Below are positions 7,775 to 15,670 of a DNA stretch of 35,115 nt, piece by piece. The notes beneath the pieces were generated by a model. It worked only from the letters and a program-made list of their open reading frames with translations. It ran no database searches and was not told the DNA's origin. Both the position numbers and the translations under genes were made by a program. The stretch is taken from contig SXRF01000108.1 in the NCBI GenBank assembly GCA_005792635.1, forward strand, positions 1 through 35,115, written 5' to 3'. This stretch comes from Rickettsiales bacterium. Lineage in GTDB: Bacteria > Pseudomonadota > Alphaproteobacteria > Rickettsiales > SXRF01. Each line of letters begins with the position of its first letter. The first letter of the stretch is position 1.

Positions 7775-8707
7775 TTATTTCCCCAAAACGCTCATCAGCT
7801 CGCGCCATTCGCCTTTGCTCATGCCGCTTTGTTCTTGGCTGATTTCTTCGCCATTGATTAGTTTTTTGACGATTGCTAGCCCTTTTGCTGAGAAATTCGC
7901 GCCACCAACGCGGTAATCCATGAAGGCGGCGTAGGTTATGGGAACCCAAGCTTTTAGGATTTGCAGCATCGCCTCGGCATAAACGCGGATTTCGTACTGA
8001 GCGTGGGAATCTGCCCGTAGGCTAAGGAAATGCAGCAAATTATGGAGGTCAATTTTCCAATACCACTGGGTGTAGTAATTCAGCGAAAGATTCATCCGCG
8101 CCAGTTCCCGCGCCAAGCCATCCTTGCTTTCGTCGATGATATTCTCGTTTGCGTCCATATTCAGCATTTCTTCGTAATGCGAATAAGAGCGGGTGGCATC
8201 CTCACGCAATAGCTCCAGCACGCGCTGCGCCTCCGCACCTTCCAGCGATGCACCGCGCCCTTGATGGTTCACTTTTGACTGCGCCGCCAGATGTTCAGGC
8301 GCAGGGACATAAAACTCTTTATCCATGATGGAATAGCGACCAGAATATTCATTTACATTCGCCGTGCGGTGGCGAATCCATTGGCGGGCAATGAAAATCG
8401 GGAGTTTTATGTGGAATTTGATTTCGCACATTTCAAACGGTGTAGTGTGGCGATGGCGGAGTAGGTAGTTAATCAGACCTGCGTCCTCATTCACCTTTTT
8501 CGTGCCTTTGCCGTAAGAAACCCGCGCTGCTTGCACGATTGCGCTATCCGTTCCCATATAATCAATCACCCGCACAAAACCATGATCAAGCACGGGAAGG
8601 GGGGTATAAAGCAACTCCTCCACGCCAGTTGAAACATCCCGTAGGGTGCTGTTTTTCTGGGCGCGGAGGGCGTTTATTTCTGATTGTTGTTCGGGAGTTA
8701 GCTGCAT
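7775..8707 (-). CDS. thyX: Flavin-dependent thymidylate synthase ThyX
   Basis: This 310-residue enzyme makes dTMP from dUMP using FAD and methylene-tetrahydrofolate. The ThyX motif RHR-X7-S is present as [11 protein letters not shown] (112-122), with [20 protein letters not shown] before it and [27 protein letters not shown]-type C-terminal region containing the second active-site part. Presence of ThyX suggests the organism may lack ThyA and folA-dependent recycling, as in many Rickettsiales and other alphaproteobacteria; this is inference. It lies between rplI (22 bases upstream) and rpmF. Confidence 0.97.
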   Translation of the reverse strand: MQLTPEQQSEINALRAQKNSTLRDVSTGVEELLYTPLPVLDHGFVRVIDYMGTDSAIVQAARVSYGKGTKKVNEDAGLINYLLRHRHTTPFEMCEIKFHIKLPIFIARQWIRHRTANVNEYSGRYSIMDKEFYVPAPEHLAAQSKVNHQGRGASLEGAEAQRVLELLREDATRSYSHYEEMLNMDANENIIDESKDGLARELARMNLSLNYYTQWYWKIDLHNLLHFLSLRADSHAQYEIRVYAEAMLQILKAWVPITYAAFMDYRVGGANFSAKGLAIVKKLINGEEISQEQSGMSKGEWRELMSVLGK

Positions 8708-8729
8708 AGAAAACCTATTCTATTGTTTA

Positions 8730-9188
8730 TTAGGCAGCGTGAGCCTCAATGCGTGCAACATTCAAGGTTACATTCACAATCACCTCAGGGTGCAGGGTAA
8801 CGCGAACCGCATATTCACCGATTGATTTAATCGCGGTGGTTTGCACAATTTGGCTTTTTGGCACATCATGACCAGCTTCTTTAAGCGCGTCCGCAATGTC
8901 GCGCACGGTAACTGAGCCGTAAAGTTTTCCTTCTTGGCTGGCTTGACGCACCAAGCGAACGCTTACGCCATCTAGTTTTTTCGCTTGTTTTTCAGCTGCT
9001 TCGCGCTCTTTAGCATTTTCAGCTTCAATCAAATGGCGGCGTTCTTCAAAGGTTTTTTTATTTTCTTCGGTAGCCCGCAATGCTTTACCAGTAGGCACTA
9101 GGAAATTGCGACCATAACCGTTGCGAACTTCAACAACTTCGCCAATTCCACCCAAGCGGGCGATGCGTTGCAACAAAATAACTTCCAT
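8730..9188 (-). CDS. rplI: 50S ribosomal protein L9
   Basis: This 152-residue protein starts MEVILLQRIARLGGIGEVVE and continues VRNGYGRNFLVPTGKALRAT, the L9 N-terminal domain with its rRNA-binding loop. The long connecting helix ENKKTFEERRHLIEAENAKE and the C-terminal domain (KLYGSVTVRDIADALKEAG) complete the standard architecture. AAGGAG precedes the ATG. A DUF2232 gene precedes it, as in many alphaproteobacterial rpsF-rpsR-rplI loci, but rpsF and rpsR are not here. Confidence 0.97.
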   Translation of the reverse strand: MEVILLQRIARLGGIGEVVEVRNGYGRNFLVPTGKALRATEENKKTFEERRHLIEAENAKEREAAEKQAKKLDGVSVRLVRQASQEGKLYGSVTVRDIADALKEAGHDVPKSQIVQTTAIKSIGEYAVRVTLHPEVIVNVTLNVARIEAHAA

Positions 9189-9285
9189 GGTCTTAACTCC
9201 TTAAATACTTTAGTTTTTTCGCGCTCAAGCGGGATTTTTTGTAAGTTTCTATCCGCCGCGCACCTTTAATTTTCAAAAAGGGAGG

Positions 9286-10233
9286 CTAGCTTGTAGATGA
9301 ATTCCCACCAATTGACAAGTGTTTGTTTAATATTTTTGCATGTTGCCACAGCCCAACACCAGCGAGGATGAAGGCGGGCCAGAAAAGTGCGACGATGGAG
9401 AGATAGATTGCGCCCAGCAAAAGCCAGCGATTTTGCCATTTTAGAGTGGTGAGATGCAGTATCGCCGCACCTTGAAAAAAATAAGGCAGCAGCAGGATAA
9501 TAAACGAAGCTTTGCCCAAAAACTGCATGGATTCCCCGCCGATTAATGAGGCAAGGGCGCAAATTCCCATCAATGATAGCAGCCAATTTGGCATGGGAAA
9601 CGGATGAATGGCGATGCTAGGGCGCGGCGCAATTTTTTTGCGGGCGAGTGAGCTGTTTGCCGCCCATGCGTGGGCATAAATCACGATTGTCCACAGCCAC
9701 GCTAGAAAACCACAGAGCATAAAGGCGATGTAGCTGGGCGACACTTGTTCTAGCGTAATACCCATATCTTTTTGTATTGTCTTGATTTCTTCGCTGATTG
9801 TTTGGGCGAGGAGATTGGGCAGATTAGTTTCCTGTGTGGCAAATAGCGCGGTGGTGATGGCGAGCATGACGCAGGCATAAACGGCAAGGCTGATTATGAC
9901 CAACCCCGCAGGATACCAAAAGCGCAAGGTCGGCATACCGTCCCCAAGTTGAATATCGCGGTGGAGTAGCAATAAATGAGATATAAGAACGCAGGGCAGG
10001 GCGTAGACTAGCATAAATATTGCAGGGGCAGAGATGCTGGAAGTAAGCAGGGCTATAGGAAGCGTTGCAATTGCCGCTGCTTCAAGCGCGACTTTGGGGG
10101 ATTTGCCCAGCCCCGCCGAAAATAGCGGCAATGTTGGCAAAAACATGAACAAAAACCCGAGGCTAGTCCCCAGAAAAAACAATAAACTGGCGAGCGCGGC
10201 GGTGATGAGGGTGAACGAGAGTTGTTTTGACAT
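9286..10233 (-). CDS. DUF2232 polytopic membrane protein
   Basis: This 315-residue protein is hydrophobic throughout, with roughly eight membrane segments (for example LITAALASLLFFLGTSLGFL, AIFMLVYALPCVLISHLLLL and ASFIILLLPYFFQGAAILHL). No catalytic motif is visible. In alphaproteobacteria a DUF2232 membrane protein typically sits next to rplI and rpsR, and the position here, directly upstream of rplI on the same strand, fits. Function is unknown; distant similarity to energy-coupling S components and YybS has been proposed for the family. Confidence 0.8.
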   Translation of the reverse strand: MSKQLSFTLITAALASLLFFLGTSLGFLFMFLPTLPLFSAGLGKSPKVALEAAAIATLPIALLTSSISAPAIFMLVYALPCVLISHLLLLHRDIQLGDGMPTLRFWYPAGLVIISLAVYACVMLAITTALFATQETNLPNLLAQTISEEIKTIQKDMGITLEQVSPSYIAFMLCGFLAWLWTIVIYAHAWAANSSLARKKIAPRPSIAIHPFPMPNWLLSLMGICALASLIGGESMQFLGKASFIILLLPYFFQGAAILHLTTLKWQNRWLLLGAIYLSIVALFWPAFILAGVGLWQHAKILNKHLSIGGNSSTS

Positions 10234-10362
10234 TGTGTGTATTAAAAATAAATTGTGTATTGCGGTCTTTAAGCATAAACATTTGATTTAGGTATAACAA
10301 CCTGATTGTTGCTAGTATAACCACAAACTAGTCTATGGAAAAGCCAAAATGGAGACAATAAA

Positions 10363-11241
10363 ATGGCAAAGCAAGCAAGCAAGCAAAAAAATGTGGGTTT
10401 GTGTCTGGTTGTCAAGCGCAAAGTTAAAGTAATCCTCGGTCGTCACCCCGCACTCGTTGCGGGGTCTGTAAACACAAACACCGACAAAATTTACAGCCAC
10501 AGACCCCGTTATAAAAACGGGGTGACAAGCAATGTGGGCTTTACCCTTGTTGAACTCTCCATCGTCCTTGTAATTATCGGGCTTATAGCTGGTGGAATTT
10601 TGCTGGGGAAAGATTTGATCACCGCTGCTGAAATTCGTTACTCTGTTTCACAGATGCAGCAAATGGAAATATCATACAATACTTTCAAAATAAAATATAA
10701 TTGCGTAGTTGGGGATTGTCAAAATGCCACTGACTTTTTTGGAATAGATTTTTGTCCACTCGTTACCAATCAATATAGCGTAAGTTGCAATCATTGTAAT
10801 GGTGATGGTGATGGATTAGTAAAAAATACTAATGGAGATGGAACTCAAAATTGTGAATATCTGAATACACCATCTTTTTTTGTAGCAGCAAACCTTTTAC
10901 CACAAGGAATGAAAGTTAATTCAACAACTATTAGTGGCGGGTATAATGGTTCTCTTTTGAATATCATGAATGATGATTGGGGCTCATATATGTATGGTGG
11001 AACTCGCACTCAATATAATGGAATTATCTCATATAAACCAAATAATTACGCTGGAGCAAGTGCATCAAGTTCGCTAGATGCACAAGCAATTGATAGTAAA
11101 ATAGACGATGGGATAGGTAATAAAGGTAAATTCTGGGGGCTTACAACCATTGGTGTTGCAGGTGCGGGTGTTTGCCAAACAAGTGGCGTATATAATACAA
11201 GTGCTAATGGAGAATGTAGATTTGTATATTACTTTAAGTAA
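10363..11241 (+). CDS. Second prepilin, with a repeat-encoded extended leader
   Basis: This 292-residue protein has the prepilin site at G59|F60 followed by TLVELSIVLVIIGLIAGGIL, and a mature part of about 233 residues. It shares AAEIR, NTFKIKYN, a GD motif and AIDSKIDDG with the prepilin at 4545. The mature domain is unusually cysteine-rich (NCVVGDCQ, DFCPL, SCNHCNGDGDG), which could give disulfides or metal binding. The leader is 59 residues, far longer than the usual 6-30. Its second half (from GRHPALVAGSV to NGVTS) is encoded by a palindromic repeat (10442-10526). The ATG is preceded by GGAGA. A later start would lose the charged leader, so the long form is likely, but translation start is not proven. 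Confidence 0.85.
   Translation: MAKQASKQKNVGLCLVVKRKVKVILGRHPALVAGSVNTNTDKIYSHRPRYKNGVTSNVGFTLVELSIVLVIIGLIAGGILLGKDLITAAEIRYSVSQMQQMEISYNTFKIKYNCVVGDCQNATDFFGIDFCPLVTNQYSVSCNHCNGDGDGLVKNTNGDGTQNCEYLNTPSFFVAANLLPQGMKVNSTTISGGYNGSLLNIMNDDWGSYMYGGTRTQYNGIISYKPNNYAGASASSSLDAQAIDSKIDDGIGNKGKFWGLTTIGVAGAGVCQTSGVYNTSANGECRFVYYFK
10442..10526. repeat. GTCAT-type palindromic doublet repeat inside a prepilin gene, copy 2
   Basis: This 85-bp element begins GTCACCCCGCAC and ends ACGGGGTGAC, with terminal inverted repeat GTCACCCC/GGGGTGAC. The left half folds CCCCGCA...TGCGGGG, the right half CCCCGTT...AACGGGG, and the inner arms are GTCTGTAAA and TTTACAG...AGAC. It lies wholly inside an open reading frame, encoding part of a prepilin leader. 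Confidence 0.9.
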
Positions 11242-11268
11242 TGATAAATAGCTTGCTATTTTGCTCTG

Positions 11269-11296
11269 TCATGCCAGCGCAGGCTGGCATCCACGC
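11269..11296. repeat. Half copy of the GTCAT palindromic repeat family
   Basis: GTCATGCCAGCG followed by CAGGCTGGCATCCACG is a left half only. Hairpin TGCCAGC-GCAG-GCTGGCA spans 11272-11289. It lies 27 bases after the prepilin stop, before the convergent brnA gene. Confidence 0.75.
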
Positions 11297-11315
11297 CAAG
11301 AAATTAGCAATAAAA

Positions 11316-11633
11316 TTAGCGGTATTTATTAACAATTTCCACGGGAGAATGCGTTGCCAGCCAATCTTTCAATGCAGCGTTTATGCGTGTTTGCCAGCCT
11401 CGCCCAGAAGCTTTAAAAGCCAAAAGAACATCAGAATCAAAACGAATAGCTGTAAAAATTTTTGGATTTTCAGAAGTCGGGCGACCGCGCATAGGCTTTA
11501 ATTGGGCAAATTCACTGCCTGATAGCTCGTAAGTGTCGGCATCATTTTTTATGCCAGATTTTATGAGTTTTTCTTCTTCCGCAGTTGGTAAAATAAGCTT
11601 TCGCCCAGAGGCTGTTTTAATTGTTTTTGGCAT
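11316..11633 (-). CDS. brnA: BrnA-family antitoxin
   Basis: This 105-residue protein has the BrnA C-terminal ribbon-helix-helix: GRPTSENPKIFTAIRFDSDV, then LLAFKASGRGWQTRINAALK, matching the family pattern RP...PK..V..R.D.DVL..FK..G.GWQTRIN. BrnA neutralises the BrnT RNase and represses the operon. The gene overlaps brnT by 17 bases on the same strand, the usual toxin-first order. It ends convergent to the second prepilin. Confidence 0.92.
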   Translation of the reverse strand: MPKTIKTASGRKLILPTAEEEKLIKSGIKNDADTYELSGSEFAQLKPMRGRPTSENPKIFTAIRFDSDVLLAFKASGRGWQTRINAALKDWLATHSPVEIVNKYR

Positions 11634-11886
11634 ATGTTTTTACCTCTCTTACATTAGCTTTTCGCAAACTTATAACGCGCCTCTGGTTGCCTCTATCCAC
11701 AAAAACCACGCAATATAACCTTGATTCCATTATGGCAAACCCGATAAAGCGTTCCTCTCCATAATTATGGCGTTCATCGCGCTTTGCTGATAATGTATCC
11801 CATTCTAATTCCTTGGCAAATCCTAGTGAAAAACCATGTTTTTCTTTGTTTGTATTGCTCTTGATTGAATCGTAGGTGATTTCCAT
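11617..11886 (-). CDS. brnT: BrnT-family ribonuclease toxin
   Basis: This 89-residue protein matches BrnT, a RelE-fold RNase. Visible features are ITYDSIKSNTNKEKHGFSLG (the D..K...N..KHG.SF pattern), DTLSAKRDERHNYGEERFIG (D.R...GE.R), a central VVFVDRGNQRRVISLRKA (R.IS.RKA) and the tail EVKTYAKNN. The substrate would be mRNA, arresting translation under stress. The promoter upstream is strong (see 11907-11935). The pair sits in a 70-bp AT-rich slot next to ffh, consistent with acquisition. Confidence 0.92.
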   Translation of the reverse strand: MEITYDSIKSNTNKEKHGFSLGFAKELEWDTLSAKRDERHNYGEERFIGFAIMESRLYCVVFVDRGNQRRVISLRKANVREVKTYAKNN

Positions 11887-11906
11887 AATATTATTATATT
11901 ATTTAA

Positions 11907-11935
11907 TGTATAAACAAAAAAGATGCAATTGTCAA
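11907..11935 (-). promoter_or_regulatory. brnTA promoter with consensus -35
   Basis: Reading the minus strand, TTGACA (11930-11935) is followed by a 17-bp spacer and TATACA (11907-11912), about 21 bases before the brnT ATG. An AT-only dyad-like stretch (AATATTATTATATTATT) separates it from the start and may be the BrnA operator, since BrnA represses its own operon in characterised systems. Confidence 0.7.
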
Positions 11936-11942
11936 ATAAAAA

Positions 11943-11972
11943 CCTACATCCCCAGCACCTACATCCCCAGCA
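11943..11972. repeat. Perfect 15-bp tandem duplication across the ffh stop codon
   Basis: CCTACATCCCCAGCA occurs twice back to back (11943-11957 and 11958-11972). The upstream copy, in ffh direction, encodes the last residues and stop of ffh; the second lies just downstream. It has the look of replication slippage or an insertion footprint beside the toxin-antitoxin pair. Confidence 0.85.
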
Positions 11973-13308
11973 ATTGACCGAGTCCGCCGCGCATCATGCC
12001 TTTCGCGCCCATTTTTTTTAGTTTTTTCATCATATCTTGCATTTGTTGCTGTTGTTTTAGCAGTTTATTTACATCCTGCACAGTTTGCCCGCAGCCGCCC
12101 GCGATGCGGATGCGCCGTTTGGCGTTGATGAGGGCGGGGTTGGCGCGTTCTTTAGCGGTCATGGACAGGATAATCGCTTCTTGGCGGGCGAGGATTTTCG
12201 GGTCTAGCTTTGCCTCGCCGATTTTTTCCTTGAGCTGCCCAATTCCTGGTAGCATTTTCATAAAACCGCCAATGCCGCCCATTTTATTCATTTTCCGCAG
12301 CTGATCTAGCAGGTCGTTAAAGTCAAAAACCCCCTCCATCATCCGCTTTGCCATTTTTTCAGTTTCTTCGGCGGTGATGTTTTCTGCGGCTTTTTCCACT
12401 AGCGAAACGATGTCGCCCATGTCCAAAATGCGCCCTGCGATGCGGTCGGGGTGGAACTCCTCAAATTCCGAGAGTTTCTCGCCAACGCCAAGATATTTTA
12501 TCGGCTGTCCAGTGACCGCCCGCATGGAAAGTGCCGCGCCACCGCGCCCGTCGCCGTCTACCCGTGTGAGGATAATACCCGTCACGCTGATTTGTTCGTG
12601 GAAAGATTTGGCGATATTTACCGCGTCCTGCCCAGTTAGGCTATCGGCAACTAGCAAGGTTTCCAATGGATTGGCGAGTGCTTTTACCGCTTTAAGCTCG
12701 CTCATCAATTCTTCGTCAATATGCAGCCGCCCTGCGGTGTCCAGCAACAAAACATCATAGCCGCCAAGGCGGGCTTCCTGCAAAGCTCGCTTGGTTATTT
12801 CCAGCGGTTTTTCGTTCGGCACAATCGGAAGTGCGTCAATGCCCGCCTTTTTTGCCACTTGCGCTAGCTGTTCCTGTGCCGCTGGGCGATAAATATCCAG
12901 CGAAGCAACGAGCGTTTTTTTGTTATGCTTGGTTTTAAGGCGTAGAGCCAGCTTGCCTGTGCTGGTGGTTTTCCCAGAACCTTGCAGCCCCACCATCATC
13001 ATCACCACAGGCGGAGTTGCCGCCAAATTTATTTCCTGCGTTTCGCTGCCTAGTAGCTCTTTCAAGTGGTCGCTAACCAGCTTTATCACCATTTGTGCTG
13101 GCGACACGCTGGCGATTACTTCCGCGCCGAGGGCTTTGGCTTTCAGCGAATTGATAAAATCCTTGACCACAGGCAGCGCGACATCAGCTTCCAGAAGTGC
13201 AATCCGCACCTCGCGCATCGCCGTGTCAATATCCGCCTCCGAAAGCACACCGCGCTTGCGAAGATTGCTAAAAATACCAGTTAGTTTTGAAGAAAGCGAT
13301 TGGAACAT
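11959..13308 (-). CDS. ffh: Signal recognition particle protein Ffh
   Basis: This 449-residue SRP GTPase binds signal peptides of nascent membrane proteins and docks to FtsY. The N domain (LTGIFSNLRKRGVLSEADID) is followed by the G domain with GLQGSGKTTSTGKLA (about 107-121), DIYRPAAQEQL, DTAGRLHIDEEL and TRVDGDGRGGAALS. The methionine-rich M domain (MNKMGGIGGFMKMLPGIGQL, then QQQQMQDMMKKLKKMGAKGM) binds the SRP RNA and signal peptide. Length is typical. It follows yggT by 3 bases. Confidence 0.97.
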   Translation of the reverse strand: MFQSLSSKLTGIFSNLRKRGVLSEADIDTAMREVRIALLEADVALPVVKDFINSLKAKALGAEVIASVSPAQMVIKLVSDHLKELLGSETQEINLAATPPVVMMMVGLQGSGKTTSTGKLALRLKTKHNKKTLVASLDIYRPAAQEQLAQVAKKAGIDALPIVPNEKPLEITKRALQEARLGGYDVLLLDTAGRLHIDEELMSELKAVKALANPLETLLVADSLTGQDAVNIAKSFHEQISVTGIILTRVDGDGRGGAALSMRAVTGQPIKYLGVGEKLSEFEEFHPDRIAGRILDMGDIVSLVEKAAENITAEETEKMAKRMMEGVFDFNDLLDQLRKMNKMGGIGGFMKMLPGIGQLKEKIGEAKLDPKILARQEAIILSMTAKERANPALINAKRRIRIAGGCGQTVQDVNKLLKQQQQMQDMMKKLKKMGAKGMMRGGLGQLLGM

Positions 13309-13311
13309 GAA

Positions 13312-13599
13312 TCAAAAACCATAAGCGAGCTTATGCAACATGCTCTGCGCGAAATTAATCAGCAAAATCAATATAATCGGGGAAATGTCAAAGCCGCCGA
13401 GGTCAGGCAGGAGCTTGCGTATCGGGCGCATGGTCGGCTCGCAAAGCCTGTCTAGCGCGAACATAAGTTTTTGGACAAATGGCTGATACGCATTGACAAT
13501 CTTGAAGGAAATCAGGGTGCTAAGTATTGTCCACGCGATAACGCACACCAAATAAAGCTGTAATAACGCGCTGATTAGTTCTATAAATGGGCTTAGCAT
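13312..13599 (-). CDS. YggT family membrane protein
   Basis: This 95-residue protein has two hydrophobic helices (ISALLQLYLVCVIAWTILST and FDISPIILILLINFAQSML) separated by the conserved YggT loop LDRLCEPTMRPIRKLLPDLG. The family is a single CCB3/YggT domain linked to osmotic adaptation and, in some bacteria, cell division, with no defined activity. AAAGGA precedes the ATG. It is probably co-transcribed with ffh. Confidence 0.9.
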   Translation of the reverse strand: MLSPFIELISALLQLYLVCVIAWTILSTLISFKIVNAYQPFVQKLMFALDRLCEPTMRPIRKLLPDLGGFDISPIILILLINFAQSMLHKLAYGF

Positions 13600-13925
13600 T
13601 CTTGTTATCCTTTGATTGGAAAGGTTGATTTTTTATATATTAACCTAGGACTTAGATTTGTACAGAATAAAAATTTGATGTATTTTTGCATGGCTTTTGA
13701 CTTTTTAAGCTTGGAAACTAAAAAATCCTAACAAATTTAATAAAATTTTAATTAATAACGATTATTTATAATTCCTGTACACAGAAACACCATCATTAAG
13801 ATGGGGAGGGAATATGGAGAATTGTTACATTAAACGCGCTTATTATGGGCGTGCTGGCATTGGCATCAGCACGGGCTGCCATCTATTTTGGGGAATTATT
13901 CCCAAATTGGCAGGTAAGTAGTAAT
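13600..13925. other. AT-rich region between yggT and the sensor kinase, with a possible broken secreted-protein start
   Basis: No intact gene is seen. The region is AT-rich, as expected of back-to-back promoters. Just before the kinase, the frame from 13845 reads LIMGVLALASARAAIYFGEL, which looks like a Sec signal peptide with an ARA-A cleavage site but runs straight into the kinase frame without its own ribosome-binding site. A second short frame (13814-13921, 35 codons) is preceded by GGAGGG. Either could be a leader peptide or the remnant of a lost gene. Confidence 0.4.
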
Positions 13926-15434
13926 ATGGCGATACGCTCCTTGAAAAATCTTTCAATCAAGCAGCGGCTAACCCTTATTATCATGGCAATTAGCAGTATT
14001 TCGGTGCTAATTACAACTATTACCATTGCAATCTTCGGAATATACAATCTACGCACGAATATAATGAGCGAAATCGATGTTTCCGCTTCCATTGTCGGCG
14101 ATCGAAATGTGGCGGCGATTCTCTTTGATGATAAGCCAGTTGCGGAGACCAATCTCAATGTATTTAGCGTGAAAAGGTCGATTGTTCAGGCGTGTTTATA
14201 TAATATTTCTGGTTTGGAATTTGCCAGCTATAAAAACAAGGAAATTTCGGAGGTTAGTGAGTGTCCAAGCAATCTTACCTCAAGGGCAGAGTTCGTCAAT
14301 AAACATATAGAACTTTTGAAGCCTATATTTAAGGGGCAGGAAAAAGTTGGTTATATATACATAGAATCAACGCTGGAGCAGGTTGACACTTACATTGAAA
14401 AACAAACCACTATTGCTTTTGCGGTTGCGCTTGCGGTTTTGATATTTTCCTATTTCCTAGCGGTTGGCTTGCAGCGGAGCATTTCCGCGCCAATACTTAG
14501 CCTTGCGGGTACGGCTAGAGAAGTTTCCTTGCATAAGGATTATTCGATTAGAGCGGCTTCTTTGGGAAGCAACAGCAAAGAACTTAATAATGAGCTGGTG
14601 ATTTTGACTGATTCATTCAACGAGATGTTATCAGAAATTGATGCTCGTAATATCCAGCTGAAAAAGCAATATTCAGAGCTGGAAAAAGCGAAAGAAGATG
14701 CCGAAGCTGCCAGCCGCGCAAAATCACATTTTCTTGCTAATATCAGCCATGAACTGCGCACTCCTCTTAACGCTATCATTGGCTTTTCATCGATACTTAT
14801 GAACCAGCTATTTGGCCCTCTTGGTGATCAGAAATATCTGGAATATGCGCGGGATATAAACGATTCTGGGACGCATTTGCTGGGCATCATTAATGATATT
14901 CTTGATATTTCTAAAGCGGAAGCTGGCAAGCTGCTCCTTAACTATGAAGAAGTGCATATCGGCAAGGCAATTAATAAATGTATCACCATAATATCAGAGC
15001 GGGCGGAGAAAGGCAAAGTTGCCATCACCACCGATATTCCAAAAATGTTGCCTCCGTTGCTGGTGGATCGTCTGCGTTTTATCCAAATCATCCTGAATAT
15101 TTTGTCGAATGCGGTTAAATTTACCAATGAGGGAGGCAGTGTGCATATCGCGGCAAGTGCCAGAGAAGTTGCTGGTGAACCAGTTGAGTTTATTTTTACA
15201 GTCAAGGATACTGGTATCGGCATGACTGAAGAGGGGATTAAGGACGCATTCTCCAGCTTCGGGCAGGTGGATAGCGGGCTAAACCGCAAATATGAAGGCA
15301 CAGGGCTAGGTTTGCCACTTACCAGAAAGCTCATGGAGCTGCATCACGGTAATATTAACATCATCAGCGCACCAAATAAAGGGACTCTGGTTACGCTTAC
15401 CTTCCCAGCGATGCCGCCAATAGAGGAATTGTAG
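13926..15434 (+). CDS. CHASE8-like membrane sensor histidine kinase
   Basis: This 502-residue protein has two membrane helices (about 15-39 and 160-182) around a ~120-residue periplasmic domain containing DVSASIVGDRNVAAILFDDK, a CHASE8-type pattern. A HAMP linker follows (SISAPILSLAGTAREVSLHK) and a coiled coil. The H box FLANISHELRTPLNAIIGF has the phospho-acceptor His at about 275. The ATPase has N box ILNILSNAVKFTNEGG, G1 DTGIGMT, F box FSSFGQVDSG and G2 GTGLGLPL. No receiver domain or adjacent response regulator is present, so it is an orphan kinase. The ATG at 13926 was chosen for AGGTAAG at 13912-13918; a start at 13845 would add a signal-like 27 residues. Confidence 0.88.
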   Translation: MAIRSLKNLSIKQRLTLIIMAISSISVLITTITIAIFGIYNLRTNIMSEIDVSASIVGDRNVAAILFDDKPVAETNLNVFSVKRSIVQACLYNISGLEFASYKNKEISEVSECPSNLTSRAEFVNKHIELLKPIFKGQEKVGYIYIESTLEQVDTYIEKQTTIAFAVALAVLIFSYFLAVGLQRSISAPILSLAGTAREVSLHKDYSIRAASLGSNSKELNNELVILTDSFNEMLSEIDARNIQLKKQYSELEKAKEDAEAASRAKSHFLANISHELRTPLNAIIGFSSILMNQLFGPLGDQKYLEYARDINDSGTHLLGIINDILDISKAEAGKLLLNYEEVHIGKAINKCITIISERAEKGKVAITTDIPKMLPPLLVDRLRFIQIILNILSNAVKFTNEGGSVHIAASAREVAGEPVEFIFTVKDTGIGMTEEGIKDAFSSFGQVDSGLNRKYEGTGLGLPLTRKLMELHHGNINIISAPNKGTLVTLTFPAMPPIEEL

Positions 15435-15475
15435 CTCTTAGCATCGATTTGTAGGGCAAACCGCACAATTTTTTC

Positions 15476-15558
15476 GTCATCCCCGCGTAGGCGGGGATCT
15501 CTATATCCTCTACGCTGGCGCAAGACTAAAAAGAGATTCCTGCCTACGCAGGAATGAC
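15476..15558. repeat. GTCAT palindromic doublet repeat, copy 3
   Basis: This 83-bp element begins GTCATCCCCGCGTAGGCGGG and ends CCTGCCTACGCAGGAATGAC. Each half folds as a hairpin (CCCCGC...GCGGGG and CCTGC...GCAGG). It lies 41 bases after the sensor kinase stop and could also affect transcript ends. GATCTCT and AGAGATT are the inner arms. Confidence 0.88.
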
Positions 15559-15670
15559 GATTTCGAAGGCTATTCTGGTAGCTAAATAAATATACGCTGC
15601 AACGCAGCAATCATTCCGCTTTCGTAATAAATATGTGGATTTAGAGTGGGTTTTCTGCTATAGTCAAAGC

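Noticed and set aside
10357-10384. AGCAAGCAAGC microrepeat at the prepilin start as a phase-variation tract
   Set aside because: Only three units of GCAA are present, too short to expect frequent slippage.
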